The position numbers and the translations under genes were made by a program. The notes beneath the pieces were generated by a model that did not search any database, was not told the origin of the DNA, and saw nothing but the letters and a program-made list of their open reading frames with translations. From Pseudomonas citri (lineage in GTDB: Bacteria > Pseudomonadota > Gammaproteobacteria > Pseudomonadales > Pseudomonadaceae): a stretch of DNA of 64,000 nt. The stretch is from assembly GCF_025336485.1 (NCBI RefSeq), contig NZ_JAODAB010000010.1:124001-188000 (forward strand), written 5' to 3'. Below, piece by piece: positions 26,590 through 36,505 of the stretch. How positions within the stretch are numbered: position 1 is the stretch's first letter; the number at the start of each line of letters is the position of its first letter.

Positions 26590-27831
26590 ATGACTGATCT
26601 GCAACTCAACGGCTCCCTCATGCTTCAGCAGATACAGGCCCTCGGTCAGTTGGGGGCCGATGCCGAACACGGTGGGCGGACGCGGATCGCGTTGACCGAC
26701 GCGGAAAAAGCTGGCCGTGATCTGCTGGTTGGCTGGATGCGCGAGCTCGGTCTGGATATCCAGATCGACCGGATCGGCAATATCTTCGGCACGCTTCGCG
26801 CTGCCAGCGACCAGGGTGACCAACAGCCCCTGATGATGGGCTCCCACATCGATACCGTGACCAATGCCGGCGCCCTGGACGGCTGCTACGGTGTGCTCGC
26901 CGGCTTGGCGGTTATCCGTGCTTTTCGTGATGTCGGCGAGTCACCGCAGCGTTCGATTACCGTCGGGGCCTTCACCAACGAGGAGGGCGTACGCTACCAG
27001 CCCGACATGATGGGTTCGCTGGTGTACGCCGGGGGACTGTCCGTTGCCCGGGCCCTCGACACCCTTGGAACCGACGGCACGCGTCTGGGTGATGAGCTCG
27101 AACGCATCGGCTACGCCGGCACCCAGGAGCCCGGATTCATGGTCCCCCATGAATACCTTGAGCTGCATATCGAGCAGGGGCCGATCCTTGAAGCCGAGGG
27201 CGCGTTGATTGGTGTCGTCGAAAACCTCCAGGGCATTTCCTGGCAGCAGGTTGAAGTGCAGGGCAACGCCAACCACGCCGGCACCACGCCCACCCATCTG
27301 CGTCATGATGCTGGCCTGGTTGCCAGTGCCATCGGGGTTGAGCTGCGTCGCATCGCGCTCGAGTCTGGAACGACGCTGGCCACCGTCGGCTGCATGAAGT
27401 TTGAGCCGAATGTCATCAACGTGATCCCGCGCAAAGCGACCTTCACCGTGGATCTGCGCGATCCCGACGAAACCAGACTGGCCGATGCGGAGTGCCGGCT
27501 TTCCGAGTACCTGGACAAGATCGCCGAAGAGAAGGGCGTCAGCATCGCGACTGAACGGCTGGTGCGTTTTGAACCGGTTGTGTTCAACGCGGGGTTGGCT
27601 GACGAGATCGAAGCCAGCGCAAAAGGCTTCGGCTTCAGCCACCGCCGGATGACCTCGGGTGCCGGGCACGATGCGCAGATGATCGCCCGCATCGCCCCGG
27701 CGGCGATGATCTTCGTTCCCAGCCGCGACGGCATCAGCCACAACCCACGCGAACATACCGACGACGATCAACTGATCAAGGGCGCACAGGTTCTGCTCGA
27801 TGTTGTCACTCGGCGTCTCGGCGCTGCATAG
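26590..27831 (+). CDS. Zn-dependent M20-family hydrolase (allantoate amidohydrolase / N-carbamoyl-L-amino-acid hydrolase type)
   Basis: 413 residues. Metal and catalytic motifs of the family are present: MGSHIDTVTNAGALDGCYGVL, FTNEEGVRYQPDMMGS (EE pair), HIEQGPILE and, near the C terminus, TSGAGHDAQMIA plus PSRDGISHNPREHT. Members hydrolyse ureido or amide bonds of N-carbamoyl amino acids, allantoate or ureidoglycine. It is followed after 58 bp by a diaminopropionate ammonia-lyase, so the likely substrate is an N-acyl or N-carbamoyl diamino acid, though this is inferred. Confidence 0.88.
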   Translation: MTDLQLNGSLMLQQIQALGQLGADAEHGGRTRIALTDAEKAGRDLLVGWMRELGLDIQIDRIGNIFGTLRAASDQGDQQPLMMGSHIDTVTNAGALDGCYGVLAGLAVIRAFRDVGESPQRSITVGAFTNEEGVRYQPDMMGSLVYAGGLSVARALDTLGTDGTRLGDELERIGYAGTQEPGFMVPHEYLELHIEQGPILEAEGALIGVVENLQGISWQQVEVQGNANHAGTTPTHLRHDAGLVASAIGVELRRIALESGTTLATVGCMKFEPNVINVIPRKATFTVDLRDPDETRLADAECRLSEYLDKIAEEKGVSIATERLVRFEPVVFNAGLADEIEASAKGFGFSHRRMTSGAGHDAQMIARIAPAAMIFVPSRDGISHNPREHTDDDQLIKGAQVLLDVVTRRLGAA

Positions 27832-27889
27832 CTCCCTCACCGTGACAGTTGCCGCCCGTACATTAATACCCCGCTCGATGGAATTCTTT

Positions 27890-29116
27890 ATGTTGATCAC
27901 CAACCCCAAAGCTACCCGCCAGCCGTACCCCGAAACGCTACGAAGGATCATGAGCGTCGACAAAGCCAACGAGAGCCGGCAATGGCTTTCCCGTTGGTCA
28001 CGCTTGAACGCCGCGGCGACGCCCCTTTATGAGCTGCCCGATCTGGCCGCCCAACTCGGCGTGGCGCAGATTCTGCTCAAGGATGAGTCGAAGCGTTCGA
28101 TCCTGGGCAGTTTCAAGGCGCTGGGTGCTCCCATTGCCCTGGTTCGCCTGATCCTGCGGACCTTCCCTGAGCAGGGTTTCTTGCCTCGCGATTTGCTGGA
28201 AGGCAAGCACGCTGGGGCGTTGGCGGACTTCACCGTGATCAGCGCCACCGATGGCAACCACGGTCGGGCCCTGGCTGCGGCGGCACAGAGCGTGGGTTGC
28301 CAATGCAACATCGTCTTGCACGCCAACGTCAGCGTTGAACGTGAGGTGGCGATCGCCGCCTATGGTGCGAAGATCGTGCGCATCACCGGCAATTACGACG
28401 AATCGGTCGAGGAGGCAGCGGCACTTGCTGCGGCCAATGACTGGATTGTCGTGTCCGACACCTCGTACGACGGCTACGAAGTCATTCCGCGGGATGTGAT
28501 GCAAGGCTACGGCACCATCGCCGCTGAAAGCGTCGAAGCGCTAACGGCCGGCGAGGCGGGCAGTGCGCCGTTCACCCATGTGTTTTTGCAAGGCGGTGTC
28601 GGTGGCCTGGCCGCCGGGATCACGAGTTATCTATGGGAATACTACGGTGAGCAGCGGCCCATGTTCGTGATGGTCGAGCCGAAGCAGGCTGACTGCCTGT
28701 ATCAAAGCGCAATCCTTGGCCGGGCGGCGAAAGCCACCGGCTCGGTCGACTCAGTCATGGCGGGTCTGGCCTGCGGTGAAACCTCACCGTTGGCCTGGCG
28801 TTTTCTTGAGGGCTGCGTCGACTTCTTCATGACCATCGAGGATGAGGCCGCCGTGATTGCCATGGGGCGCTTGGCGAAAGGAAGCACGCGCGACATTCCG
28901 CTGGTCGCAGGGGAGTCGGGCGTGGCCGGGCTTGCCGGGCTGATGCAGTTGTGCGCAACAAAAAGCGCCTTGGCGGACCTCGGCATCAATGCCGATTCCC
29001 GCATTCTGCTGATCAACACCGAAGGTGCCACGGCGCCTGCCGTGTATGCCGAACTGCTGGGTGAAACCGAGGCCTCGATCCTGCAGCGACAGCAAGCCTG
29101 GCTAAGCGCGTCCTGA
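27890..29116 (+). CDS. Diaminopropionate ammonia-lyase (fold type II PLP enzyme)
   Basis: 408 residues from ATG 27890 (ATG 27878 is an alternative). The PLP lysine lies in KDESKRSILGSFKALG; SATDGNHGRALAAAA and the phosphate-binding loop QGGVGGLAAG follow, and VMAGLACGETSPLAW matches the DAL-specific segment. DAL cleaves 2,3-diaminopropionate (and D-serine weakly) to pyruvate and ammonia. It shares the fold with threonine deaminase, but the DESKR and GLACG segments favour DAL. Context with the amidohydrolase upstream and a Tct transporter downstream indicates a catabolic operon. Confidence 0.88.
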   Translation: MLITNPKATRQPYPETLRRIMSVDKANESRQWLSRWSRLNAAATPLYELPDLAAQLGVAQILLKDESKRSILGSFKALGAPIALVRLILRTFPEQGFLPRDLLEGKHAGALADFTVISATDGNHGRALAAAAQSVGCQCNIVLHANVSVEREVAIAAYGAKIVRITGNYDESVEEAAALAAANDWIVVSDTSYDGYEVIPRDVMQGYGTIAAESVEALTAGEAGSAPFTHVFLQGGVGGLAAGITSYLWEYYGEQRPMFVMVEPKQADCLYQSAILGRAAKATGSVDSVMAGLACGETSPLAWRFLEGCVDFFMTIEDEAAVIAMGRLAKGSTRDIPLVAGESGVAGLAGLMQLCATKSALADLGINADSRILLINTEGATAPAVYAELLGETEASILQRQQAWLSAS

Positions 29117-29321
29117 TGTTCATTTTGGCTGTGGTACTCATCAGAATGCCAAAAATTGCTTTTTCGACACCGTAAACCATTATTGAAGGAGCATGGGCGG
29201 CCATGGAAGGCCGGCGCCTTGCGCAAGCGATGGCGCTGGATCGGCCATCCTACGAACAGCGTTATGCCCTGATTGAAACTCAACCGGTACCCACAAGAAC
29301 AATAGTCTCGGGAGAAGCTTC

Positions 29322-30293
29322 ATGTTCAAGTCAGCCCTTCGATTCAGTCGCTGCATGTCCGTGGCGGCCACTGTGGCCGCGATCTCGTTTACCACGTCCG
29401 CCATGGCCCTGGACACCGTCAAGTTCATGGCCCCGGGGTCCGTAGGGGGCGGGTATGACCAGACCGCGCGGGTATTGGGCAAGGCCCTGGTCGAGGCCAA
29501 CGCGGCCAAATCAGTCACGTTCGAGAACAAGGGCGGGGCGGGCGGGACGCTGGGGCTGGCACAATTCGCCAACAGCACCAAGGGCGATCCCAATGCGCTG
29601 CTCGTCGTCGGCGCGATCATGGTCACGGCCGAGGAACAGAACAAGCCGCAGATCACCATGAAGGATGTGACACCTATCGCCCGGTTGTTCACCGAATACA
29701 ACGTGTTGGCGGTGCGCAAGGAGTCGCCTTACAAAAACCTGGATGACCTGCTGAAGGACTTCAAGGCCAACCCTTCCAGCGTCACGTTTGGCGGCGGCTC
29801 CAAGGGCTCGATCGACCACATCGGCATTGCCGAGCTGGCAGGCAAGATGGATGTACCGATCAACAAGGTCAATTACGTGGCCTTTGCCGGCGGCGGTGAA
29901 GTGGTGGCCCAGGCGTTGGGTGGCCAGATCAAAGTGATCACCGGTGGCTACGGCGAATTGGGTCAGTACATCAAGAACGGTCAGTTCCGCGTATTGGCCA
30001 TCGGCGCGCCTGAACGCGTCCCCGGGATCGATGCGCCGACCCTCAAGGAAAGCGGTTTCGATGTGACCATCGGCAACTGGCGCGGAGTCTACGGCGCCGG
30101 CAATCTGACGGCCGAGCAACGCAAGCAAGTGACCGACGCGGTGCTGGCCGCCACCGAAAGCAAAGTCTGGCAAGACAATCTCAAGACCAACCTCTGGTCG
30201 CCAAGCGTCCTGACGGGCGATGAGTTTGGCAAGTTCGTCGATGAGGAGCATGCGCGCCTGCGCGCGATGCTGGTGAAGGTCGGGTTGCTTTGA
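29322..30293 (+). CDS. TctC-type tricarboxylate/carboxylate-binding periplasmic protein
   Basis: 323 residues with a signal peptide cleaved near TSAMA-LD. The mature N terminus VKFMAPGSVGGGYDQTARVLGKAL and the ENKGGAGGTLGLAQFAN segment are family hallmarks. It delivers a carboxylate ligand to the TctAB channel. Two bases separate its stop from tctB. The 205 bp upstream hold no gene and probably contain a promoter, so tctCBA may be transcribed separately from the enzymes. Confidence 0.9.
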   Translation: MFKSALRFSRCMSVAATVAAISFTTSAMALDTVKFMAPGSVGGGYDQTARVLGKALVEANAAKSVTFENKGGAGGTLGLAQFANSTKGDPNALLVVGAIMVTAEEQNKPQITMKDVTPIARLFTEYNVLAVRKESPYKNLDDLLKDFKANPSSVTFGGGSKGSIDHIGIAELAGKMDVPINKVNYVAFAGGGEVVAQALGGQIKVITGGYGELGQYIKNGQFRVLAIGAPERVPGIDAPTLKESGFDVTIGNWRGVYGAGNLTAEQRKQVTDAVLAATESKVWQDNLKTNLWSPSVLTGDEFGKFVDEEHARLRAMLVKVGLL

Positions 30294-30294
30294 G

Positions 30295-30780
30295 ATGGCC
30301 CGGCCCGGCGGAGTCAAGCCAGCAGAGCTGGCGATCGGCGCAGGCCTGGTCGCCATCAGCCTGATCCTGGCCATCGGCGCGCTGCGTTTCCCTCCCGAGA
30401 TGGGCTTCGTTGTCCTCGGGGCTCATGTCTATCCCTGTGCCGTCGCGCTGTTTCTTGGCGGGGTGGGGGTGTTGCTGAGCTACCAGGCGGTCACGGGTGG
30501 CTTTCGCGATGAAAAGAACGGTGAGGAGCGCGTCCTGCGCGGTGGGGTAGCGGGGGCCATGTGGGTCACCGCCGGCCTGATATTGATCGCCATGCTGATC
30601 AACGTCCTCGGTTTCGTCCTGGCGGCCGGGCTGCTGTTTGCCTGTTCGGCTCGGGGTTTTGGCAGTCGTCATCCGCTTCGCGACATCGCGATCGGCATGG
30701 CCCTCACGTTACCGATCTATTGGCTGTTCAACGCCGGGTTGGGTGTTTCCCTGCCGGCCCTGATCAATGCCTGGATCTGA
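30295..30780 (+). CDS. TctB-type small membrane subunit of the tripartite tricarboxylate transporter
   Basis: 161 residues with four hydrophobic segments, including LAIGAGLVAISLILAIGALRFPPEMGF at the N terminus, the TctB pattern. Middle gene of tctCBA; adjacent to tctC by one base. Confidence 0.88.
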   Translation: MARPGGVKPAELAIGAGLVAISLILAIGALRFPPEMGFVVLGAHVYPCAVALFLGGVGVLLSYQAVTGGFRDEKNGEERVLRGGVAGAMWVTAGLILIAMLINVLGFVLAAGLLFACSARGFGSRHPLRDIAIGMALTLPIYWLFNAGLGVSLPALINAWI

Positions 30781-30802
30781 CTCGGGCTGAAGGAGAAGTG
30801 CA

Positions 30803-32311
30803 GTGGACGTTCTCTTGAGCTTGGCCTCGGGTTTTGCCTTGGCGCTGGATCCGATCAATTTGATGTGGGGTTTTATTGGCTGTCTGCTGGGCACCGCCAT
30901 CGGCGTCTTACCGGGGATCGGCCCGGCGTTGACGGTGGCCCTGTTGCTGCCGCTCACCGCCAAGGTCGAGCCAACCGGTGCGCTGATCATGTTCGCCGGG
31001 ATCTACTACGGCTCTCAATTCGGCGGCTCCACCACTTCCATCCTGCTCAATACCCCCGGCGAATCGTCATCCATGGTCACCGCCCTGGAAGGCAACCTGA
31101 TGGCGCGCAACGGTCGGGCAGGGCCGGCGCTGGCCACGGCAGCGATTGGGTCATTCGTGGCCGGTACCATCGCCACCGTGCTGCTGACGCTGTTCGCCCC
31201 CCTCGTTGCCACGCTGGCACTGAAGTTCGGACCCGCGGAGTACTTCGCGATTCTGGTGTTGTCCTTCACCACTGTTTCCGCGGTGCTGGGCGCCTCCATG
31301 CTGCGCGGCTTCGCTTCTCTGGGAATCGGCCTGGCCATCGGCTTGATCGGCCTGGACTCGACCTCGGGCATCGCACGCTACACCTTCGGCGTGCCGGAAA
31401 TGGTCGATGGTATTGAAGTCGTACTGGTGGCGGTCGGGCTGTTTGCAGTCGGGGAGGCCCTGTACAGCCTGCTGTATGAAAGAGTCGAGACAACCGGACG
31501 ACATAGGATGACGTCGTTATGGATGACGCGCGCGGACTGGAAACGCTCGGTGCCGGCCTGGATCCGCGGCACGATGATCGGTTTTCCCTTCGGCTCGATT
31601 CCTGCCGGCGGTGCGGAGATTCCAACCTTCCTGTCTTATTCGGCGGAGCGAAAGTTGAGCAAGCACCCGGAGGAATTTGCCGCGAGCAAAGGCAAGGGCG
31701 CGATCGAGGGCGTGGCGGGGCCTGAGGCCGCCAACAACGCAAGCGCAACCGGTTCCCTGGTGCCGCTGCTGACCCTGGGCATCCCAACCTCCGCCACGGC
31801 GGCGATCCTGTTGGCCGCTTTCCAGAACTACAACCTGCAACCCGGGCCGCTGCTGTTCCAGACCTCGGGCGAGCTGGTCTGGACGTTGGTCGCGTCGTTG
31901 TACATCGGCAACCTGATATTGCTGGTCCTCAACCTCCCGCTGGTGGGGTTGTGGGTCAAACTGCTGCAGATTCCCCGGCCATACCTCAATGCTGGCATCC
32001 TGGTGTTCGCCACCATCGGCGTATACGGCATGCGCCATTCCTCCTTCGACCTGATCCTGATGTTGGTGATCGGCTGGGGCGGGGCGCTGATGCGGCGCTT
32101 CGACTTTCCCGTCGCCCCGATTATCGTCGGCATGTTGCTCGGGCCGATGGCGGAAAAACAACTGCGCAATGCGTTGTCCATCAGCCAGGGCGACTGGACG
32201 GTATTCCTGACCCAACCTATCTCGGCCTTTTTCCTGGCGATGACATTGTTGGTGCTGCTGGTGCCGCACTTGCTGCATGTGCGGGGGATTCGTTTGCAGG
32301 AGGATGATTGA
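30803..32311 (+). CDS. TctA-type large membrane subunit of the tripartite tricarboxylate transporter
   Basis: 502 residues starting at GTG 30803 with AAGGAG upstream. About 11-12 membrane segments and the conserved [19 protein letters not shown] and [19 protein letters not shown] motifs that define TctA. Together with TctC and TctB it makes a secondary carboxylate importer driven by an ion gradient. Substrate inferred from neighbours: a dicarboxylic or acylated amino acid. Confidence 0.92.
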   Translation: MDVLLSLASGFALALDPINLMWGFIGCLLGTAIGVLPGIGPALTVALLLPLTAKVEPTGALIMFAGIYYGSQFGGSTTSILLNTPGESSSMVTALEGNLMARNGRAGPALATAAIGSFVAGTIATVLLTLFAPLVATLALKFGPAEYFAILVLSFTTVSAVLGASMLRGFASLGIGLAIGLIGLDSTSGIARYTFGVPEMVDGIEVVLVAVGLFAVGEALYSLLYERVETTGRHRMTSLWMTRADWKRSVPAWIRGTMIGFPFGSIPAGGAEIPTFLSYSAERKLSKHPEEFAASKGKGAIEGVAGPEAANNASATGSLVPLLTLGIPTSATAAILLAAFQNYNLQPGPLLFQTSGELVWTLVASLYIGNLILLVLNLPLVGLWVKLLQIPRPYLNAGILVFATIGVYGMRHSSFDLILMLVIGWGGALMRRFDFPVAPIIVGMLLGPMAEKQLRNALSISQGDWTVFLTQPISAFFLAMTLLVLLVPHLLHVRGIRLQEDD

Positions 32312-32518
32312 CCATTCGTGCCTTGGCCACCGGGCATCGCCTTGAAATGGGATGGTACTTTTGTACCAGGAAATTCGGGGATATCTGCGGCAACGTGGAC
32401 ATGAAGTATGCCCGGTTGGTTACTATTTTTTTGCCTTTCCGAGCGCTAAACTCGACCGGAACCATTCGCAGACGTAGCTGTATCTGCCCAGTTCGCTGCG
32501 GAGAAGGAAAACCGGAGT

Positions 32519-33421
32519 ATGCAAACCCCATCGTTTACGCAACGTCCTGCGTCGCGTTCTTCATCTCTCCTGAAGTTTTTGGTGGTCGTAGCCATTTCGC
32601 TGAACTTGTTGGGTCTCTGCGCACAAGCCGATGACGGCAAGACAACGCTTCGTTATTTTCCCTCGGGTCCCATCTATGAGTATCGTTGGCAACTCCTCGA
32701 GTTGGCGCTTGCGCATACGCGGGCTAGCGACGGCCCTGTCCGTCTGGTGCCGTATACGGAAGAGGTCAGTCAGAATCGTGGCATGGAGTTGCTGCAAGCA
32801 GGGCAGATCAATGTAATCGCCCTGGGGACCAACGCCGAGCGCGAGTCCCACATGCTGCCGATCAAGATCGATATCCTGCGGGGGCTTGTCGGCTTTCGCC
32901 TGCTGGTGATTCGCGCTGCCGACCAGGCTCGCATCGCACAGATGGATGAGCAGGCGCTACGCAAACAATTGACCTTCGGCCTCAACAGTCAGTGGGCCGA
33001 TGTGCCAATCATGCAGGCCGGTGGGTTTACGGTGGTCACCGCGACCAACTATGAAAATCTTTTTGGCATGCTTGCCGGAGAACGCTTCGATGCCTTCCCG
33101 CGCGGATTGAATGAAGCGGCTCGTGAACTCGAAGAGCGCAAGGATAGCTATCCTCAACTGGTCGTTGAGAAAAGCAAGGCGCTGTTCTTTCCTTACCCCG
33201 TGTACTTCTGGGTCAACAAGAACGACACGGCACTGGCGCAACGCATTGAACGTGGGCTCAATCTTTCCTTGGCGGATGGATCCTTCCGCAAGCTCTTTGA
33301 GACTTACCACGCAAACGAGATCGCGGCGCTTGCCAAGGAGCATCGACAGGTCATTCGTCTTCCCAACCCTGTCCTGCCTGAAAAAACACCAGAGCCGGAT
33401 ACCCACTGGTGGTGGAAATAA
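32519..33421 (+). CDS. Periplasmic solute-binding-like protein
   Basis: 300 residues with a signal segment ending near LCAQADD. The body resembles family-3 amino-acid-binding or MltF-type domains (LRYFPSGPIYEYRWQLLELAL, LRKQLTFGLNSQWADVPIMQAGGF). No ABC permease or ATPase is nearby. Only 31 bp separate it from the hybrid kinase, so it probably presents a ligand to the kinase's periplasmic domain rather than serving transport. The 207 bp upstream hold no gene; they are likely the promoter region of this three-gene operon. Confidence 0.72.
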   Translation: MQTPSFTQRPASRSSSLLKFLVVVAISLNLLGLCAQADDGKTTLRYFPSGPIYEYRWQLLELALAHTRASDGPVRLVPYTEEVSQNRGMELLQAGQINVIALGTNAERESHMLPIKIDILRGLVGFRLLVIRAADQARIAQMDEQALRKQLTFGLNSQWADVPIMQAGGFTVVTATNYENLFGMLAGERFDAFPRGLNEAARELEERKDSYPQLVVEKSKALFFPYPVYFWVNKNDTALAQRIERGLNLSLADGSFRKLFETYHANEIAALAKEHRQVIRLPNPVLPEKTPEPDTHWWWK

Positions 33422-33451
33422 GATGCCAATGACTGGGTGGGAGTAACCAGG

Positions 33452-36400
33452 ATGTTTTCCTCTCAGACGCTTTTCAGGCGACTGCTCTACACCATGTTCC
33501 CGTGGTATCTGCTGATTGCGGTCAGCATGACGGGGGTGCAGTTGAGCATCCAGTATTTCAGTGTCAGCCAGGATATCAGTGATGACCTGGCCTCCCTGGG
33601 CAGGACCATCGGCCCCAGCGTCACCAACGCCGTGTGGGAGCTGGATAAAACGCAACTCATGAACATCGTCACCGCCGTTCGCCAGAACGCCATTGTCACC
33701 GGTGTCCAGGTGGCGTCTGCCGACGGAGATATTCTGGCGGTCTCCGGCAATGTTCCAGGCGTGATGAAAGAAGGGGAGAGTCTCTTTCCCGCTAGCTTCC
33801 GCCAGGCAGAACTACCGCTCACGTCTCCTTCGCAGAAAGGCGAGCATAACGTGATCGGCGTCCTCAAAATGTATTCGGATCGAGGCGTGCTATGGGACCG
33901 TACCAAATACGCCAGCCTGTTCATCCTGCTCAATTCGATAGTCATTACTTCTGCGCTGTGGTTGATCATTCTCTGGGCCATTCGTTATCGACTGTCCAAC
34001 GCCGTTACGCGAGTCTCCCTGGCCGTGGCGAACTGGCGTTTCGGGCCGGATAATGCCCCCGTGGAGAAAGTCGAATACCCCTACAGCGACGAGCTGGGCG
34101 AACTGGTCAATGCCTTTAACGAGAGCCGCAGTCGTCTCTTCGATTCGTTGCAGGCGCTCAACCAGTTGAATCACAACCTTGAAGACCTCGTTGCCGAGCG
34201 GACCGAAGAGCTGGTTCTTGCCAAGGAAGAAGCGGAGCGACTGACCCAGGTCAAGAGTGATTTCCTGGCGAACATGAGCCACGAGATCCGTACCCCCATG
34301 AATGCCATTCTCGGCATGCTCTATCTTGTCTTGAAAAAGGACTTGCCGCCGGCCCTGCGTATCCAACTGGGCAAGGTGCAAACCGCTGCTCACTCACTCT
34401 TGGGTGTGATCAACGACATTCTCGATTTTTCCAAAGTCGAGTCGGGCAAGTTGAAGCTCGAACAGATCGAGTTCGGCCTGGATTCGGTGCTAGAGCAACT
34501 GACGGATGCCATTGCGTTCCAGGCCGAAGAGAAAGGTATCGAGTTTCTTATTCGCCATGACCCCACCATTCCCGCGCGGTTGATAGGCGATCCATTGCGT
34601 CTGGGGCAGATCCTTCTCAACTTGTGCGGGAACGCCGTTAAGTTCACGGATAAAGGCGAGGTGGAGTTGGCTTTCCGCAGCCTGAGCATTCGTGACGACA
34701 CGTTGCACATGCAGATCAGCGTGCGTGACACGGGCATTGGCATGAGCCCCGAGACGCAAGCGCATCTCTTCGAAAAGTTTACCCAAGGCGACTCATCCAC
34801 GACCCGCCGATTTGGTGGAACCGGTCTCGGACTGGCCATCAGCAAGAGCCTGACGGAGCTGATGGGAGGACGCATCTGGATTGAAGATTCGCAACCTGGC
34901 AAAGGCAGCACGATCAGTTTCACCGTGCAGTTGCCCAGCGCACGCCAGGCGCAGGTCCGCCAACGAGAACTGGTCGACCAGACAGGACCGTTGCTCAAGG
35001 GCATCCGCGTCTTGCTCGTGGATGACAATGCCGTGTCTCGCGAGATTCTGGCCGAGATGCTGCGCTTCTTCCAACTGGATGTCGTCACGGTTGCCAATGG
35101 CCCGGCGGCCCTTGTCGAGCTGCAAAACGCCAGCGCCGCGCCCTACGACCTGGTCCTGATGGACTGGCGCATGCCCGGCATGAATGGCGATGAAACCACC
35201 CAGCGCATCCGCCGCGATCTGCGTTTACCTCATCCTCCCAAGGTAATCATGATCACTGCCTACGGCCGCGAAGACGTCTTGCGCCTGGCCGAGCAGGCCG
35301 GTGTGGAAGGTTTCCTGATCAAACCGGTTTCACCTTCTGTGCTGCTCGATGCCATTCTTTCCGTCCTCGGACGGGGCCGTATTCTCGGAGTGGATGCGCC
35401 AAGTAGACCCGCGGTGCTCAATGCTGCGAACAGCGGACAAATGGCGGGGGCGTACATCCTGCTGGTCGAAGATAACGATATCAATCGCGAGTTCGCCACC
35501 GAATTGCTGCGCAGCGAAGGCATGGAAGTGGAGGAGGCCGTGAATGGGCAGGATGCCCTCGACAAGGTTCAAGGCAATGATTATGACGCGGTCTTGATGG
35601 ACATCCAGATGCCCGTGATGGACGGGCTGGAGTCCACCCGCCGCATTCGGGCGCTGGCTGATCATGGGGGAGGAGAGCGCTTTGGCGCACTTCCGATCAT
35701 CGCCATGACCGCGTTGGCAATGACCCAGGATATCCAGGCCAGCCATGCCGCGGGAATGAACGATCACATCACCAAGCCGATTGCGCCGGATCGGCTGATG
35801 ACGGTTCTGTCAAAGTGGGTACAGTTACCCAGCCGGCGCAGCGCCGAGCGGCCTTCGGAGCCGGATGTCGAGACATCGCCGGTGCAGGGCCTGCCTGCCG
35901 ATCTGCAGCCAATGACCCACATCAACGCACGAGACGGGCTACGTCGTATCGGCGGAAAAGCCGATGCCTATCGAAAACAGCTCAGGCGATTCCGCCAGCA
36001 CTATGCTGATGCGGTAGGAAAACTGCGGGACTTTGTGACCAGCGGCGACCAGCACGGCGCGGAGAGTTTCTGTCATTCACTCAGGGGCGTCACCGGCAAT
36101 ATCGGCGCCCAGGGCCTGTATGACATCGTCACGATCATCGACGACCAGCTCAAGCACGACATCACCCCAGATGCTTGCATCCTGGATGAAGCCGAGAGCC
36201 TCCTGCAGCAGGTGCTGCGGGAGATCGACGGAATCGCCAAGGATGAAGGCCTCCCTCAGTCGGATGTCGCCGAACCTTTTTCGTCGCCGTTGCTGCACAC
36301 GTTACTGAGCCAGCTTGCGCAAGCCCTGGAATCGGATCTTGGTGCAGCCGAACCGATACTCGCACGACTGCTCATGGGAACTCGCGGAACCCGGATAGAG

Positions 36401-36505
36401 CAGGAAGTATCCGCGATTGCCGCCTTGATCGATGATTTTGAGATTGACGCAGCACATTCCCGATTACAGCACCTGAATATGATCGATCCGGATACGTCAC
36501 CATGA
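33452..36505 (+). CDS. Membrane hybrid histidine kinase (HAMP-HisKA-HATPase-REC-REC-Hpt)
   Basis: 1017 residues from ATG 33452. Two membrane helices (about 13-35 and 155-178) flank a small periplasmic domain. The HisKA phosphoacceptor is in [19 protein letters not shown]; ATPase boxes include [18 protein letters not shown] and [11 protein letters not shown]. Two receiver domains follow ([12 protein letters not shown]...[11 protein letters not shown] and [12 protein letters not shown]...[11 protein letters not shown]) and a C-terminal Hpt with His in [16 protein letters not shown]. It is an unorthodox BvgS/BarA-like phosphorelay sensor. Its stop overlaps the start of the downstream GGDEF-EAL response regulator by 4 bp, so the phosphate is presumably passed to that protein. 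Confidence 0.93.
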   Translation: MFSSQTLFRRLLYTMFPWYLLIAVSMTGVQLSIQYFSVSQDISDDLASLGRTIGPSVTNAVWELDKTQLMNIVTAVRQNAIVTGVQVASADGDILAVSGNVPGVMKEGESLFPASFRQAELPLTSPSQKGEHNVIGVLKMYSDRGVLWDRTKYASLFILLNSIVITSALWLIILWAIRYRLSNAVTRVSLAVANWRFGPDNAPVEKVEYPYSDELGELVNAFNESRSRLFDSLQALNQLNHNLEDLVAERTEELVLAKEEAERLTQVKSDFLANMSHEIRTPMNAILGMLYLVLKKDLPPALRIQLGKVQTAAHSLLGVINDILDFSKVESGKLKLEQIEFGLDSVLEQLTDAIAFQAEEKGIEFLIRHDPTIPARLIGDPLRLGQILLNLCGNAVKFTDKGEVELAFRSLSIRDDTLHMQISVRDTGIGMSPETQAHLFEKFTQGDSSTTRRFGGTGLGLAISKSLTELMGGRIWIEDSQPGKGSTISFTVQLPSARQAQVRQRELVDQTGPLLKGIRVLLVDDNAVSREILAEMLRFFQLDVVTVANGPAALVELQNASAAPYDLVLMDWRMPGMNGDETTQRIRRDLRLPHPPKVIMITAYGREDVLRLAEQAGVEGFLIKPVSPSVLLDAILSVLGRGRILGVDAPSRPAVLNAANSGQMAGAYILLVEDNDINREFATELLRSEGMEVEEAVNGQDALDKVQGNDYDAVLMDIQMPVMDGLESTRRIRALADHGGGERFGALPIIAMTALAMTQDIQASHAAGMNDHITKPIAPDRLMTVLSKWVQLPSRRSAERPSEPDVETSPVQGLPADLQPMTHINARDGLRRIGGKADAYRKQLRRFRQHYADAVGKLRDFVTSGDQHGAESFCHSLRGVTGNIGAQGLYDIVTIIDDQLKHDITPDACILDEAESLLQQVLREIDGIAKDEGLPQSDVAEPFSSPLLHTLLSQLAQALESDLGAAEPILARLLMGTRGTRIEQEVSAIAALIDDFEIDAAHSRLQHLNMIDPDTSP

